The notes under the pieces: model-generated
The model's database searches: none
Told to the model about the DNA's origin: nothing
What the model saw: only the letters and a program-made list of their open reading frames with translations
Source of the DNA: Perlabentimonas sp046542995
Lineage (GTDB): Bacteria > Bacteroidota > Bacteroidia > Bacteroidales > Tenuifilaceae
DNA: 64,000 bases
Direction of reading: 5' to 3'
Assembly: GCA_046542995.1 (NCBI GenBank)
Contig: JBKHAH010000006.1
Location: 1-64,000, forward strand
In this document: in pieces, positions 6,671 to 15,977 of the stretch
Layout: every line of letters begins with the position of its first letter
How positions within the stretch are numbered: position 1 is the stretch's first letter
Position numbers and translations under genes: made by a program

Positions 6671-9565
6671 ATGTCAACATTTCTTCAGCATGTAGCCAAA
6701 GACCTGTATCAACGTTTTGGAGATAGTTTACCCGATGCAACTTTGGTTTTTCCCAGCCGCAGGGCCGGATTATTCTTTAATAAGTATCTGTCCGAACTAA
6801 TATCAAAGCCCATCTGGTCGCCAAAAGTTATCACCGTAAACGAGCTTATGCAGCAGATTGCTCAACTAAATGTTGACGATTCCTTCAACCTTGTGACCAA
6901 ACTTTACATTACTTATAATAGCGTTAGAGGGATTAACGAGCCATTTGAAAACTTCTACTTTTGGGGCGAGGTGATGCTTGCCGATTTCGACCAGGTGGAT
7001 AAATACATGGTAGATGCAAAGCAGCTATTTAGCAATATAAAAGATATTAAAGAGATTGAGGAGAAGTTTGGGGGATTAACTCCGCAACAAACCGAGGCGC
7101 TAAAGGATTATCTGGGCGTAATGGCAAATAATCAGGTATCTGAACTGCGCGAGAAGCATCTGAACATTTGGGGTATCCTGTTTGATATATACAAACAATT
7201 TAAGGATGAGCTAGATAAGGAAAATATTGCCTACGAGGGAATGGCTTACCGTAAAGCAGCGGAGATTCTTTCTGACCCCAGCACCTCCCCTCTTCTGCCC
7301 AACCAACTGGTATTTGTTGGCTTTAACGCGCTAAATAATTGCGAGAAGATCTTATTCAAAAGGTGTAAGAGAGATGTGTCGACTCTCTTCTACTGGGACT
7401 ATGACCCAGTTTTTGTTGATAATAGTAAGCATGAAGCGGGCATGTTTATTCGCAGCAACCTATTGCATTTCCCTAATGCCTTGCCCCGCAAACTATTTGA
7501 ACAAAGCACTGTAAAACCAAAGAATGTTAAGATGGTTGCCGCACCATCGAACGTTGCGCAAACCAAGCTTGTCCCTAGAATTCTCAGGGAAATGATGACC
7601 GATGGAGCAAAGCTTAATGAAACTACCGCTGTAGTTCTTCCTAAGGAAAACCTGCTTATCCCCACGTTACAAGCTATTCCTCCTGAGGCAGACCAGCTGA
7701 ACGTAACAATGGGTTACCCCATAAAAGAAACACCTGCATACAGCATAGCCGAATTTCTGGTTAAACTACAAATGAATGCTAAGGTTAACAGCGAAGGAGT
7801 GCTGAGGTTTTACCATAAAGATGTACTTGCGGTACTAAACCATCCGTACTGCAGACTTTGTGAACCAGAAACCTCTTTAGATTTGGCAAATTCACTAAAA
7901 CGGAATAACAGAATTTACCCTAGACAGGAGGAACTTGCCATATCGCCGTTTCTTGAGGAAATTTTTAAATCAGAGCAAAGCAGTATAAACCTCACCAACT
8001 ACCTCATAACAATCTGTAACAGGATTGCTCAGGTAGTATCAGAAAAAGTGAATAGCAACAATGACCAGCATTTGCGCATTGACCTTGAGTTTTTGTACGC
8101 CCTGCATACAAGTTTAACGCGTTTACAAGGGGTGTTAACAAATCAAGAATTTGAGATTACTCACAAAGTATTTTTACAACTACTTCGCAAAGCTTTTACT
8201 CAGGAGCGCGTATCGTTTAGCGGTGAACCGCTTGCAGGGCTTCAGCTAATGGGATTTTTAGAGACCCGTGCATTAGACTTCGAGAGCATCGTAATACTAT
8301 CATTTAACGACGATGTTCTGCCCGGACGAAATCATCCTGTATCGTTCATAACTCCATCGTTACGGTTTGCTTTTGGTCTGCCCGACTACAAGCATCACGA
8401 TGCTGTTTATGCTTACTACTTTTACCGATTGCTCAACAGAGCAAAGAATGTTTACCTTGTTTACAATAGCCGTGCAGAAGGTCTTAGTAGCGGAGAGAAG
8501 AGCCGTTTTGGACTCCAACTGGAAATGGAACAGATGAAAGGGCAGGTTGAAACGATACCTGTTGGTTACGACTTACTGCTTACTCCATCCTTGCCTGTTA
8601 CTATTGAAAAATCGCAGGAGGTTATTGACAAGTTAACTGAAAATTTAAGCAGGAAAAGTGGAGGTATAACCCTATCGCCCAGCGGACTTACAACCTACCT
8701 AACCTGCCCGCTGCGTTTCTACTTTAGATATGTTGCAAGAATTGATGAGGAGGAAGAGGTTTCCGAGGAGGCAGGTGCCCTTGAATTTGGGCGCATAATC
8801 CATAAAACCATGGAGGAGCTGTACAGCAATTTTACCGGAAAGCTAGTTACATCAAATGACATAAACTCAATACTTACAAAAGGGAAGCTAATTGAAAATA
8901 CCTTAGATACAATTTTTAACGATATTTTTCTAAAAGATAGTTCCGCAACAAAAGACGAGCTATCTGGTCGCAACCTGTTGGCACGCAATGCGATGCTTTA
9001 CACAATAAAAAAAATGCTTCGGTTTGATGCTGCAAGAGCCCCCTTTGCCCTGATAAGCCACGAGCAGGAGGTTTACACACAAGTAAATATCAATAACGCA
9101 AGCATTAAATCAGTTCGTTTAGGTGGCTCTGTTGACAGGATTGAGAAGAATAACAATACCATTTGGGCCATTGACTATAAAACAGGGAAGCACGACGCTA
9201 AGAAAGGAAAGTTTCAGGAAGTAGCTGAACTTTTTGATTCATCGAAGGTAGATGCTCGCAAAGAGGTTTTTCAAACATTCTGCTACTGTTTGGCACTAAA
9301 AGAGTTATATCCCCATATCCCCATAAAACCAGCCATTTGGTTTGTTAAAGTTGCAAGAACCGCAAAAGACCTAAGCATAAATCAAAAGGTTAAATCCAAA
9401 AACATACCTGTTAATGATTTTAATGAGCATAAGGAAGAATTTGGAGCCAACCTTTCAAACCTACTATCTGATATTTTTAATCCTAACATCCCATTCTCGC
9501 AAACAACTGATAATGATAAATGTAAAACCTGTCCGTTCATAAATATTTGTGGAAGAGAACAGTAA
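6671..9565 (+). CDS. AddB-like PD-(D/E)XK nuclease/inactivated-helicase protein
   Basis: The protein is 964 aa. The N-terminal region (LVFPSRRAGLFFNKYL) is the decayed UvrD-like ATPase of AddB/RexB-type subunits. The C-terminal third is a PD-(D/E)XK nuclease: Cys ~678 in TCPLRFYFRY, catalytic motif AIDYKTGKHD near residue 834, and a C-terminal CKTCPFINIC triad (~951-960). Together with Cys678 the triad would hold the 4Fe-4S cluster seen in AddB. AddAB processes double-strand DNA ends for RecA loading. The partner addA (UvrD-like helicase with nuclease) is often next to this gene in Bacteroidota but is not in this window. Confidence 0.85.
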   Translation: MSTFLQHVAKDLYQRFGDSLPDATLVFPSRRAGLFFNKYLSELISKPIWSPKVITVNELMQQIAQLNVDDSFNLVTKLYITYNSVRGINEPFENFYFWGEVMLADFDQVDKYMVDAKQLFSNIKDIKEIEEKFGGLTPQQTEALKDYLGVMANNQVSELREKHLNIWGILFDIYKQFKDELDKENIAYEGMAYRKAAEILSDPSTSPLLPNQLVFVGFNALNNCEKILFKRCKRDVSTLFYWDYDPVFVDNSKHEAGMFIRSNLLHFPNALPRKLFEQSTVKPKNVKMVAAPSNVAQTKLVPRILREMMTDGAKLNETTAVVLPKENLLIPTLQAIPPEADQLNVTMGYPIKETPAYSIAEFLVKLQMNAKVNSEGVLRFYHKDVLAVLNHPYCRLCEPETSLDLANSLKRNNRIYPRQEELAISPFLEEIFKSEQSSINLTNYLITICNRIAQVVSEKVNSNNDQHLRIDLEFLYALHTSLTRLQGVLTNQEFEITHKVFLQLLRKAFTQERVSFSGEPLAGLQLMGFLETRALDFESIVILSFNDDVLPGRNHPVSFITPSLRFAFGLPDYKHHDAVYAYYFYRLLNRAKNVYLVYNSRAEGLSSGEKSRFGLQLEMEQMKGQVETIPVGYDLLLTPSLPVTIEKSQEVIDKLTENLSRKSGGITLSPSGLTTYLTCPLRFYFRYVARIDEEEEVSEEAGALEFGRIIHKTMEELYSNFTGKLVTSNDINSILTKGKLIENTLDTIFNDIFLKDSSATKDELSGRNLLARNAMLYTIKKMLRFDAARAPFALISHEQEVYTQVNINNASIKSVRLGGSVDRIEKNNNTIWAIDYKTGKHDAKKGKFQEVAELFDSSKVDARKEVFQTFCYCLALKELYPHIPIKPAIWFVKVARTAKDLSINQKVKSKNIPVNDFNEHKEEFGANLSNLLSDIFNPNIPFSQTTDNDKCKTCPFINICGREQ

Positions 9566-9600
9566 GTAAATGCTTAATTGTTTTGTTATGTTCTTTTTAT

Positions 9601-9608
9601 TATTTTTG
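9601..9608 (+). promoter_or_regulatory. -7 box for the pentapeptide-channel gene
   Basis: TATTTTTG fits TAnnTTTG and lies 19 bases before the ATG at 9628. A TTG-containing stretch (attgttttg) about 20 bases upstream could be the -33 element. Confidence 0.4.
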
Positions 9609-9627
9609 AAAATAAAATCCCTCTTTA

Positions 9628-11367
9628 ATGGCCAGAAGCTTTGATAATTTTCGATTCAAGATTTTAGATAAGCAATTCTTCAGAAAGGATGGCTTCATCA
9701 CTTCAAAAACAGTGCACGTAACCCTTTTTAACAAAGATGGGAAGGAAATAGATGAGATGTTCCTGGGGTATCCTAATTTAATTGACATTTACGATGCCAT
9801 TGGAGAAGACATCGCAGTTAACCTAGATGAGTGTTTTATTGAGGGGTTTTCATTAACAGCATGTAGAAGATACTTACTGAAACCAAAAACAGAGTTATTA
9901 AAAATAAATAGTTTCACGGCTAAAAATGCCTTCTTCTTCTCACAGTATGATATTGACTTCTCTTACACAGAATTCAACGGGAATGAATTAAATTTTACTG
10001 GAACTACATTCGTTGGGGCAAACCTTAACTACTCCCATTCAGTTTTCAATAATCAGGCAGTCCTTTTCAACGATCAGTTTGTTTTTGTTGAAAAGTACGA
10101 TATGTCTCAATGTAAATTTTTTAGCACTAACCTCAACTTTAAAAATTCAATATTTGAAGAGGGCGAAAAAGATTTTCAGGATACAAACTTTGGAGAAGGA
10201 GAGGTTGTGTTTATTAACACGCAGTTTGGAGATGGTAACGTTTCGTTTATCAATACGCAGTTTAACAATAGCAACGTTAGTTTTAAGGTGGCAAGGTTTG
10301 GAGAGGGAAAAGAGGATTTTAGGTTTGCGAAATTTGGTTCTGGAAAAATATCGTTCGACCAAACAGACTTTGGCCCCGGAAGAATAGACTTCCGTAATGT
10401 GGAGTTTGGCAAAGGCAGAACCAGCTTTAACCGATGTGTTTTTAGCGAGGGGGAAGTAACCTTTGAGGGAGCAGAAGTGAATAATGGAAAAATAACCTTC
10501 TTACGATCAACCTTTGGAGCAAAACTTGTCTCCTTTGAACTATTTCAGGGTTTTGATGCCGACATGACTTTTGAGAAAGTAATTTTCCCTGGTAATGTTA
10601 ATTTTAGCAATGGTATATTTAAAAAGTTAACCTTTAATCTGTGCCAATTTAATGGCACTGTAAATCTTCATGTTGAATCTGCCACAGAGATTGATCTTTA
10701 TGGATGCATTGCACGTGATATTATCGACTACTATTCGCATGGGGAGAGCCCAAAAGTAGAGATTCTGAATATTAACGGGTTGCGTTTGCTGGGAAAGCTA
10801 TACGTACAATGGGATGCAAATTGCTTAAAAGAAAAAATTTACAAGCAGACCAATTCAACAATTGGTGAGAAAGCAGCTCAGTTTAGAATACTTAAAGAAA
10901 ATTTCAATGGATTAGGTAGGTATGAGGATGAAGACAAAGCCTACGTAGAGTATATGAGATGCGTACAAAAAGATTGTTTAGAAAAAGATATTGAACGCTC
11001 CTTCCTTTCAAAAACGATAGCCTATCCAAAATTCTTTTTCAAAACCCTTATTTTTGATAAAATGGGTCTTTATGCCACATCTCCCTCTAGAGTTATTACC
11101 AGTATTATAATTGTTCAGCTAATTTTTTCTGTGTTATATACAGGGTTCGCGCTAACTGGCATTGGTGATGTTATTAGTAATTTACAAACGGAACCCCCAG
11201 TATTTTTTAAATCAATGTATTTTTGTGTAATAACATTTTTTACAATTGGCTATGGTGAATTTATACCTTTGGGCTACTCTAGGGTATTAAGCGGTATTCT
11301 TGGTTTTTTGGGAGTATTTCTCATGTCGTACTTTACCGTTGCATTTGTAAGAAAAATACTGAGATAG
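9628..11367 (+). CDS. pentapeptide-repeat protein fused to a two-TM K+ channel pore
   Basis: The protein is 579 aa. Residues ~115-350 form a long Phe-rich repeat array with a 12-residue period: FG-x-G-x3-F-x4, for example FGEGEVVFINTQ then FGDGNVSFINTQ. The Phe spacing of 7 and 5 is that of Pentapeptide_3-type quadrilateral beta-helices. After a helical linker (~400-480), the C-terminus has TM1 (~489-512), a pore loop with selectivity filter TIGYGE near residue 538, and TM2 (~552-575). This is an Ion_trans_2-type potassium channel module. The cytoplasmic beta-helix would therefore precede the pore, where it could be a gating or scaffold domain. Function is inferred from the filter; the ligand is unknown. 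It is monocistronic with its own -7 box. Confidence 0.85.
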   Translation: MARSFDNFRFKILDKQFFRKDGFITSKTVHVTLFNKDGKEIDEMFLGYPNLIDIYDAIGEDIAVNLDECFIEGFSLTACRRYLLKPKTELLKINSFTAKNAFFFSQYDIDFSYTEFNGNELNFTGTTFVGANLNYSHSVFNNQAVLFNDQFVFVEKYDMSQCKFFSTNLNFKNSIFEEGEKDFQDTNFGEGEVVFINTQFGDGNVSFINTQFNNSNVSFKVARFGEGKEDFRFAKFGSGKISFDQTDFGPGRIDFRNVEFGKGRTSFNRCVFSEGEVTFEGAEVNNGKITFLRSTFGAKLVSFELFQGFDADMTFEKVIFPGNVNFSNGIFKKLTFNLCQFNGTVNLHVESATEIDLYGCIARDIIDYYSHGESPKVEILNINGLRLLGKLYVQWDANCLKEKIYKQTNSTIGEKAAQFRILKENFNGLGRYEDEDKAYVEYMRCVQKDCLEKDIERSFLSKTIAYPKFFFKTLIFDKMGLYATSPSRVITSIIIVQLIFSVLYTGFALTGIGDVISNLQTEPPVFFKSMYFCVITFFTIGYGEFIPLGYSRVLSGILGFLGVFLMSYFTVAFVRKILR

Positions 11368-11622
11368 TAAGTTAATACATAAAATTCTCCACGTACTCTT
11401 CTTTAATTGAAAATTCTTATTCATCACGTTTAAATCCCCCAAAGGCATAACTTTTTCGAATTTCAACTACGTTAGAGCATTTACTTTAACTTTAAATTTC
11501 ATTTCCAAATTCATTATTTTTCTGTTTCATATTTTGCTTCTGTTAAGTAAATAAGCATAAATATTTTGTAATTAAACATTATTAAGAGTTATACGTTTAC
11601 TAGTAGTTGAAACTAATAGATT
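11368..11622. other. intergenic stretch with no gene seen
   Basis: This is an AT-rich 255-bp gap between two plus-strand genes. No ORF with a plausible start, strong hairpin or repeat was found. Confidence 0.4.
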
Positions 11623-12099
11623 ATGATGTATCGATTTTTCTTTTTAATATTTTTGATATTTGTATTTACAACAAAAGGTTTTATGCAAAACAATACCAAA
11701 GATACTAACGGTAAGAATAAGAAGGAACTAAAAAGCATCCTTACGCCCATTCAATATAATGTAACCCAAGAGAAAGGAACTGAAAGACCTTTTACCGGGC
11801 AATACTGGGATAATTTTGAAAAGGGCACATACCATTGCATTGTATGCGATACAGAGCTGTTTGAATCGGATACCAAGTATAATTCCAGCTGCGGTTGGCC
11901 AAGTTTTTTTGATTCAAATTTTTTGGAAAACATAAAAGAGGAAGCAGATTATAGCCATGGTATGATTAGAACTGAGGTACTTTGTAAATCGTGTAATGCA
12001 CATTTAGGTCATGTTTTTAACGATGGCCCTGCTCCTACCGGTACCAGGTATTGCATTAACTCAGCATCGCTTAAATTTAAGCCACATAAAAACAATTAG
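11623..12099 (+). CDS. msrB: exported peptide-methionine (R)-S-oxide reductase MsrB
   Basis: The protein is 158 aa. A signal-peptide-like N-terminus (residues 1-22, ending FTTKGFMQ) precedes a complete MsrB domain. Zinc ligands are Cys72/Cys75 (CIVC) and Cys121/Cys124 (CKSC). The CGWPSF signature at 90-95, the GHVFNDGP block and catalytic Cys144 in RYCINS are all present. It reduces methionine-R-sulfoxide in proteins. The leader suggests action in the periplasm or outside the inner membrane, unlike cytosolic MsrB. It is not fused to MsrA, and no MsrA lies nearby. Confidence 0.93.
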   Translation: MMYRFFFLIFLIFVFTTKGFMQNNTKDTNGKNKKELKSILTPIQYNVTQEKGTERPFTGQYWDNFEKGTYHCIVCDTELFESDTKYNSSCGWPSFFDSNFLENIKEEADYSHGMIRTEVLCKSCNAHLGHVFNDGPAPTGTRYCINSASLKFKPHKNN

Positions 12100-12203
12100 G
12101 TATAAGTTGAAACTATTAGTTACATTCAAAGTAAAACAGAATGAACAATACTGGATTTTAATAGCCAGAAAACAATAAAATCAATATTATTTATAGCAAA
12201 TCA

Positions 12204-12806
12204 ATGAATTCTCATATTTTTAAAATAGCATCGTTCCCACTAAGCCTTCTTGTTTTGCCTGGCGAAGAAGTACCACTCCGCATTTTTGAACCCAGGTACA
12301 AGCAGCTGGTTGATGAGTGCTTACAAGAAAATCTCCCCTTCGGAATTCCATACCTAGCTAACGGCAAGCCAACTGGTGTTGGTAGTGAGGTAGAAATTGT
12401 AAAGCTCGTTGGTAAAAACTCTAACGATGATATGGTTATTACAATAAAAGGTAGAGCACTTTTTAAAACCATCGACATTATACCAACCCTTCCAGATAAG
12501 CTCTACGGTGGAGTGCTTGGCGAATTAATTGATACTGAATTTACTACAAAAAACCCAGAGATTGCAGTAAGGATAAAATCACTTAAACTTAATATTAGCA
12601 GCAGTTTAGGCACATTAATTATTTCAGATAGTATAAATATGCTGGATATTGCCAAATCAATTATGCTAAGAACCGATGAGAAGCACAAATTTATTACGTT
12701 AAACACTAAGGAAGCAAGGGAAAGCTACATACTAAAGCAACTCAATTTTGTTGAGCAAATTCGCAAGCAAGAGAGTGAGCTGGAAAATAACTTTCAACTC
12801 AACTAG
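12204..12806 (+). CDS. LON peptidase substrate-binding domain protein
   Basis: The protein is 200 aa and consists almost wholly of a Lon N-terminal (LAN/PUA-like) domain: FPLSLLVLPGEEVPLRIFEP, then RYKQLVDECL and the later GRALFKTI segment. There is no AAA or protease domain. Such stand-alone proteins are common in Bacteroidota and are thought to bind unfolded substrates, though the partner is unknown. It ends before the convergent DoxX-like gene. Confidence 0.85.
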   Translation: MNSHIFKIASFPLSLLVLPGEEVPLRIFEPRYKQLVDECLQENLPFGIPYLANGKPTGVGSEVEIVKLVGKNSNDDMVITIKGRALFKTIDIIPTLPDKLYGGVLGELIDTEFTTKNPEIAVRIKSLKLNISSSLGTLIISDSINMLDIAKSIMLRTDEKHKFITLNTKEARESYILKQLNFVEQIRKQESELENNFQLN

Positions 12807-12851
12807 CTTCTTTAAAAATGCTAGCAAAAATTGAATTAGCAAGATCACTGG

Positions 12852-14099
12852 TTATTTGTATTTAAACCAGCTCATCCTAAAATTCAATAATATCAATGCA
12901 AATTTAACCAGCACTAGCATAACAACTAGGAGGTAAGTCCAAAGTCGCTGGTTTTTGTCATGAATAAGCTCCAGCGATTTAGCAGTTAGGTTTCCCTCAA
13001 AGAATGATGCTTCAGGAATATTTCTATAATGCCACTTGCCAATAATCGTCCCTTCATTAAGTAAAATAATGCCAGGATTAGCCCTAACTGTTGTTTTAAG
13101 CATTATTTCATCGGCCATAAGAAATGGGAACGCCACCCCCGTACTTCCAACAAAACTATTAATATCCTCGGATGAAGATGCAGTTACGCAGGCAAAGCCA
13201 ATTCCTTGGTCTTGCGCTTTAAAGTATATCTCGTTTAGCTTCTCAAATGTTTCTACATTGGTTTTATTAAGCCTAGGTGAAACGGCAAGTATATAGTGCC
13301 CAGGGTAATAAAGCACATTATCAGTTTGGTCAGCCCCATCTAGATCTGTTAGGACAAAATCATCAATTGGCGGTTTGTAACCCTCCTTAACTAATACTGA
13401 TTCGCTATCAACAAATGTCCATGTGGTATCTTGCCAAGGAAAATTATCCTCAGTAAACTCTTTAACCTCTCCATCTTTCTCATAGTATAAGATTGTTTCA
13501 TACTCATCCATGGGCGCATCTGGGGGAACCTCCATTGCCTGGGCAATGTTTGTGCCAATGCTATACGGACGAAAATCCAACATGGGTAAATTGCGGTAAC
13601 CATATATTGATGGGCTAAAGGAAATAAAAAGCAATATTGCCGCAAGTATAAAATCTGGAATTAAAGGAAATGCTGATGAAATTTTTCTGCGCTTATAGAA
13701 GAGAAGTATTGATGCAGCGAGCAATGGTATATTTTTAAAGAATGTTTCCCAATTACTCATAATAATTGCATCGCCAAAACAACCACAATCCGATACAGGA
13801 TCGAGTATGGCAATTACAAGGGTTAAGGGAGTGAATACACCCATAAACAGCAATGCTCCCCAAACACCAACTAACTGGCGAACATTAAGTATTAACAGTA
13901 AACCCACAAAAAGTTCTGCTGCACAAAGGATAAAAGATAACGCCAAGGTATATGGCATTAAAAAATCTAAACCGAATGCCAAAAAGTAATCGCCAAATTT
14001 ATAGGCAGAGCCCAAAGGGTCAATACCCTTAACGAAACCAGAAAAAATAAATGTTACTCCTAATAAATATCTCGATAACCAAATAAGAAACCTATCCAT
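12852..14099 (-). CDS. DoxX/MauE-like membrane protein with thioredoxin-like domain (BT_3928 family)
   Basis: The protein is 415 aa. Residues ~1-170 contain four or more membrane helices with the DoxX/MauE pattern (LLGVTFIFSGFVKGIDPLGS) and a Cys pair in PVSDCGCFGD. A periplasmic stretch follows, then a thioredoxin-fold region (~240-375: DFVLTDLDG, HYILAVSPRLNKTNVETFEKL, PGIILLNEGTIIGKWHYRNIP) without the CxxC active site. A final TM lies at ~390-410. This is the architecture of the Bacteroidota BT_3928 family, probably involved in electron transfer or disulfide-type redox across the membrane. It lies 11 bp downstream of tmk on the same strand, so they form a likely operon. Confidence 0.8.
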   Translation of the reverse strand: MDRFLIWLSRYLLGVTFIFSGFVKGIDPLGSAYKFGDYFLAFGLDFLMPYTLALSFILCAAELFVGLLLILNVRQLVGVWGALLFMGVFTPLTLVIAILDPVSDCGCFGDAIIMSNWETFFKNIPLLAASILLFYKRRKISSAFPLIPDFILAAILLFISFSPSIYGYRNLPMLDFRPYSIGTNIAQAMEVPPDAPMDEYETILYYEKDGEVKEFTEDNFPWQDTTWTFVDSESVLVKEGYKPPIDDFVLTDLDGADQTDNVLYYPGHYILAVSPRLNKTNVETFEKLNEIYFKAQDQGIGFACVTASSSEDINSFVGSTGVAFPFLMADEIMLKTTVRANPGIILLNEGTIIGKWHYRNIPEASFFEGNLTAKSLELIHDKNQRLWTYLLVVMLVLVKFALILLNFRMSWFKYK

Positions 14100-14110
14100 A
14101 ATCTTAAATA

Positions 14111-14797
14111 TTAAATGCTTAACCGCTCGTTAATAATTGGAATGATTTTATTAAAAATCTCTTGCTGTTCGCCCATGCCACCCGTTTTATTGGAGCAAGG
14201 AACTACCACAAAGTTGGAATCGTAATCAACCTGATTCAAATACACCCTACGTACTTTCTCCTGAAAAGATAGGTCATCCTCATGAATATCGCTACTCCCA
14301 TTCAAGTACTCCCTATCATTTCCATCGCGTTGTTTGGTTAACCGCGAAACTGTAAAATCAAAGGGTACATCAAGAAATATGTTCAGGTCGGGCTTTGGAA
14401 TTCCAAAGTAGTTAAACTCCAACTCGTAAATCCAGTCACGCAACTTTTTCTGCTGAGATTGTTCTGGTAACTTGGCGCATTGGAATGCAATATTTGAGTA
14501 TACGTACCTGTCTAGCAGGATTGTTCTATTGCTATTAAGCCAACTTTTTAGTAGTGTTGATGCGTCTTTCCTATCGCCTGCATACAGTAACGCTACCACA
14601 TACGGGTCAACCTCGTTCAGCGCGCCAAGCTCCCCCCTAAGGAAACGCGCAACCAGCTCGCCAAAAAAAGGAGAATCGGTTCGTGGAAAATGTAACGATT
14701 CAACCCCAATCCCCTTTTGCTTTAGGTAGTTGGTAAGCAATTTTATTTGGGTTGACTTGCCTGCACCATCAAGACCTTCTATTACAATAAAACTCAT
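14111..14797 (-). CDS. tmk: thymidylate kinase
   Basis: The protein is 228 aa, a little longer than E. coli Tmk. The P-loop EGLDGAGKSTQIK lies at residues 7-19, the DRYVYSN (DRY) motif near ~100, and the LHFPR segment binds dTMP. It phosphorylates dTMP to dTDP with ATP, in the cytosol. It is the first gene of a short minus-strand pair with the DoxX-like gene and is divergent from folP. Confidence 0.93.
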   Translation of the reverse strand: MSFIVIEGLDGAGKSTQIKLLTNYLKQKGIGVESLHFPRTDSPFFGELVARFLRGELGALNEVDPYVVALLYAGDRKDASTLLKSWLNSNRTILLDRYVYSNIAFQCAKLPEQSQQKKLRDWIYELEFNYFGIPKPDLNIFLDVPFDFTVSRLTKQRDGNDREYLNGSSDIHEDDLSFQEKVRRVYLNQVDYDSNFVVVPCSNKTGGMGEQQEIFNKIIPIINERLSI

Positions 14798-15082
14798 TGA
14801 CTGTAATGGTTAATTATAGATGAAGCAAAATTAAACTTTTAAAAACAAATCTCTTAAATATTTACATAAGATTTCAACGCTTAAAGCTAAACTTCCTTTT
14901 TTATTGAAGCACTAAATGTCCGTTATAACCAAAGAATATTTAAGTTTCATTATATCAGTGGCTTTAACCCCAATTATGCCACCGATTTATGTTGAGTACT
15001 CCTGATTTCTTTTAAGTCCAAACATTAATGTTTGCAAATGTTTTGTAATTTAGCTTCGGAAAGTATAGAAAAATAAGCTGTA

Positions 15083-15958
15083 ATGGGGAAAGAACAAACA
15101 TTCTTCAATATTAAGCACACCCTTGCTTGCAGGGGGAAGTTAGTTGATTTAAAAACCCCAATAGTAATGGGAATCATCAACGTAACTTCCGATTCCTTCT
15201 ATAGCAAGAGCCAATTTATGAGGAAGCGCAGGATTTTACGACGCGCCAAAGAGATTATTGCTCAAGGGGGTAAAATAATAGATGTGGGCGCATGTTCAAC
15301 CCGTCCGGGTTCCGTTGCCATCACAGAAAAAGAGGAACTTAAGCGTTTAGAAAATGCCGTTATTGTAATTCGCAAGCATTTTCCCAACGAAATAATCTCC
15401 ATTGATACTTTTAGAGCATCCGTTGCCAAACGTATGGTTGAGGATTTTGATGCCAATATTATTAATGATATTTCTGCAGGTAGTATGGATAAGGACATGT
15501 TTGAAACCATAGCCGAACTTAACGTACCTTACATTGCGATGCATATGCAGGGTACACCTGAGAATATGCAGAACAATCCTCAATACAACGATGTTATTAA
15601 GGATCTTTTTACATTCTTCTCCAATAAGATTGAGCAGTTAACCAGGGTTGGAGTTAACGATATTTTAATTGATCCCGGATTTGGTTTTGGAAAAACCCTG
15701 AATCATAACTATGCTATTCTTAATAACCTTGAATCGTTCAGCATATTTAACCTACCTGTGGTTGCAGGATTATCCAGAAAATCAATGATATATAAACCCC
15801 TAAATACTGATCCCAATAACGCATTAAACGGAACTACCGTGCTTAACACCATTGCTCTTATAAAAGGAGCAAAGATTTTAAGAGTACATGATGTGAATGA
15901 AGCTGTTGAGGCAATTAATTTAACAGGGATAGTACAAAGTCAGAATAAAACAAACTAA
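15083..15958 (+). CDS. folP: dihydropteroate synthase
   Basis: The protein is 291 aa. FolP signature motifs are present: MGIINVTSDSF near residue 29, IDVGACSTRPGS near 70, IISIDTFRASVA, INDISAG, and GFGFGKTLNHN in the pterin/pABA-binding barrel. It condenses pABA with dihydropterin pyrophosphate in folate synthesis. DVGACSTRPG has Cys where many homologues have Glu/Gln-Ser, a common Bacteroidota variant. It is co-directional with cdaA 19 bp downstream, a conserved Bacteroidota pairing. Confidence 0.94.
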   Translation: MGKEQTFFNIKHTLACRGKLVDLKTPIVMGIINVTSDSFYSKSQFMRKRRILRRAKEIIAQGGKIIDVGACSTRPGSVAITEKEELKRLENAVIVIRKHFPNEIISIDTFRASVAKRMVEDFDANIINDISAGSMDKDMFETIAELNVPYIAMHMQGTPENMQNNPQYNDVIKDLFTFFSNKIEQLTRVGVNDILIDPGFGFGKTLNHNYAILNNLESFSIFNLPVVAGLSRKSMIYKPLNTDPNNALNGTTVLNTIALIKGAKILRVHDVNEAVEAINLTGIVQSQNKTN

Positions 15959-15977
15959 AACACGGTTTAAACACGCA

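Noticed and set aside
10147..10412. Two minus-strand ORFs (and a plus-frame 124-codon ORF) over the pentapeptide region
   Set aside because: They are shadows of the 36-bp periodic coding repeat; periodicity alone creates long open frames.
10183..10540. Possible CRISPR-like array because of 36-bp repeats
   Set aside because: There are no constant repeats with variable spacers; the periodicity is protein coding.
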